From: Amaranthus tricolor
Lineage: Eukaryota > Streptophyta > Magnoliopsida > Caryophyllales > Amaranthaceae
Length of the DNA: 64,000 nt
Assembly (NCBI RefSeq): GCF_026212465.1
Contig: NC_080053.1
Coordinates: 2,038,038-2,102,037 of the forward strand
Direction: 5' to 3'
Under the pieces are notes generated by a model. The model was not told the DNA's origin. It saw nothing but the letters and a program-made list of their open reading frames with translations, and searched no databases. Below are positions 63,899 to 64,000 of this stretch, in pieces (position 1 is the stretch's first letter; the number at the start of each line of letters is the position of its first letter). A program made the translations under genes and the position numbers.

Positions 63899-64000
63899 TG
63901 ATGCGAGTATGGGTTGAATGATTCAAGAACTCGCTTAATCCCTCCAAGCACTACGCCAAGAATGATCGTGATACGGTGAAACACACACACAAAGCCTTGA
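63899..64000 (-). mobile_element. E4: probable edge of a fourth LTR element (partial)
   Basis: The satellite stops exactly after GCATTGT, a sequence that elsewhere continues AGAATGAAC, and non-satellite DNA starts TGATGCGAGTATGGG. TGATG... is also how the E2 and E3 LTRs begin on this strand. If this is an LTR, the likely target duplication is ATTGT and the orientation probably matches E1-E3. Only 102 bases are visible, with no PBS and no partner LTR, so both identity and strand are tentative. Confidence 0.45.

Noticed and set aside
1..64000. Host protein-coding, tRNA or rRNA genes
   Set aside because: All non-satellite sequence is accounted for by the retroelements; no intron-containing gene, tRNA cloverleaf or rRNA segment was seen.

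Overview
This window is plant nuclear heterochromatin. It holds no recognisable host gene. It is one very large tandem-repeat (satellite) array, broken up by LTR retrotransposons of the Ty3/gypsy superfamily. The organism is most likely a flowering plant. The retroelements are plant-type chromovirus relatives, two of them carry the TGGTATCAGAGC primer-binding site typical of plant retrotransposons, and no bacterial, viral or animal gene signature is present. I cannot name the species.

Layout: (1) 1-3351, the 5' part of a Ty3/gypsy element on the minus strand (E1): one LTR, the primer-binding site and 747 open codons of gag-pol running off the left edge. (2) 3352-38976, satellite block A. (3) 38977-44735, a complete, apparently intact 5,759-bp element (E2, minus strand) with 692-bp LTRs, target-site duplication CAATG and an uninterrupted 1,464-residue Gag-Pol. 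(4) 44736-47984, satellite block B. (5) 47985-53132, a 5,148-bp element (E3, minus strand) with 1,039-bp LTRs and target-site duplication TGAAG, whose pol carries a large internal deletion, a 2-bp frameshift and a nonsense codon. (6) 53133-63898, satellite block C. (7) 63899-64000, probably the first bases of a fourth LTR (E4).

The satellite is one array. Removing E2 and E3 with one copy of each target duplication rejoins it in register, giving about 49.6 kb, or roughly 1,180 copies of a 42-bp unit. That unit is itself three related 14-bp subunits. Above 42 bp lies a nested hierarchy of higher-order repeats: 252 bp, 378 bp, 882/1,050 bp, 1,806 bp, 2,310 bp, 3,276 bp, 3,654 bp, 3,668 bp and 5,040 bp. 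They are recognisable by rare shared variants, and nearly all are exact multiples of 42. The plus strand is about 71% purine and the canonical unit contains a perfect 12-bp palindrome.

The retroelements resemble the CRM (centromeric retrotransposon of maize) chromovirus clade. Their RT and integrase sequences look CRM-like, a GPY/F-type C-terminus has no obvious canonical chromodomain, and in E2 and E3 the polypurine tract and the start of the 3' LTR lie inside the coding sequence. E1-E3 share one orientation, and E2 and E3 are very young by LTR identity. A long homogenised satellite with young CRM-like insertions is what a plant centromere or pericentromere looks like. That location is an inference; ChIP for the centromeric histone CENH3 or FISH would decide it.
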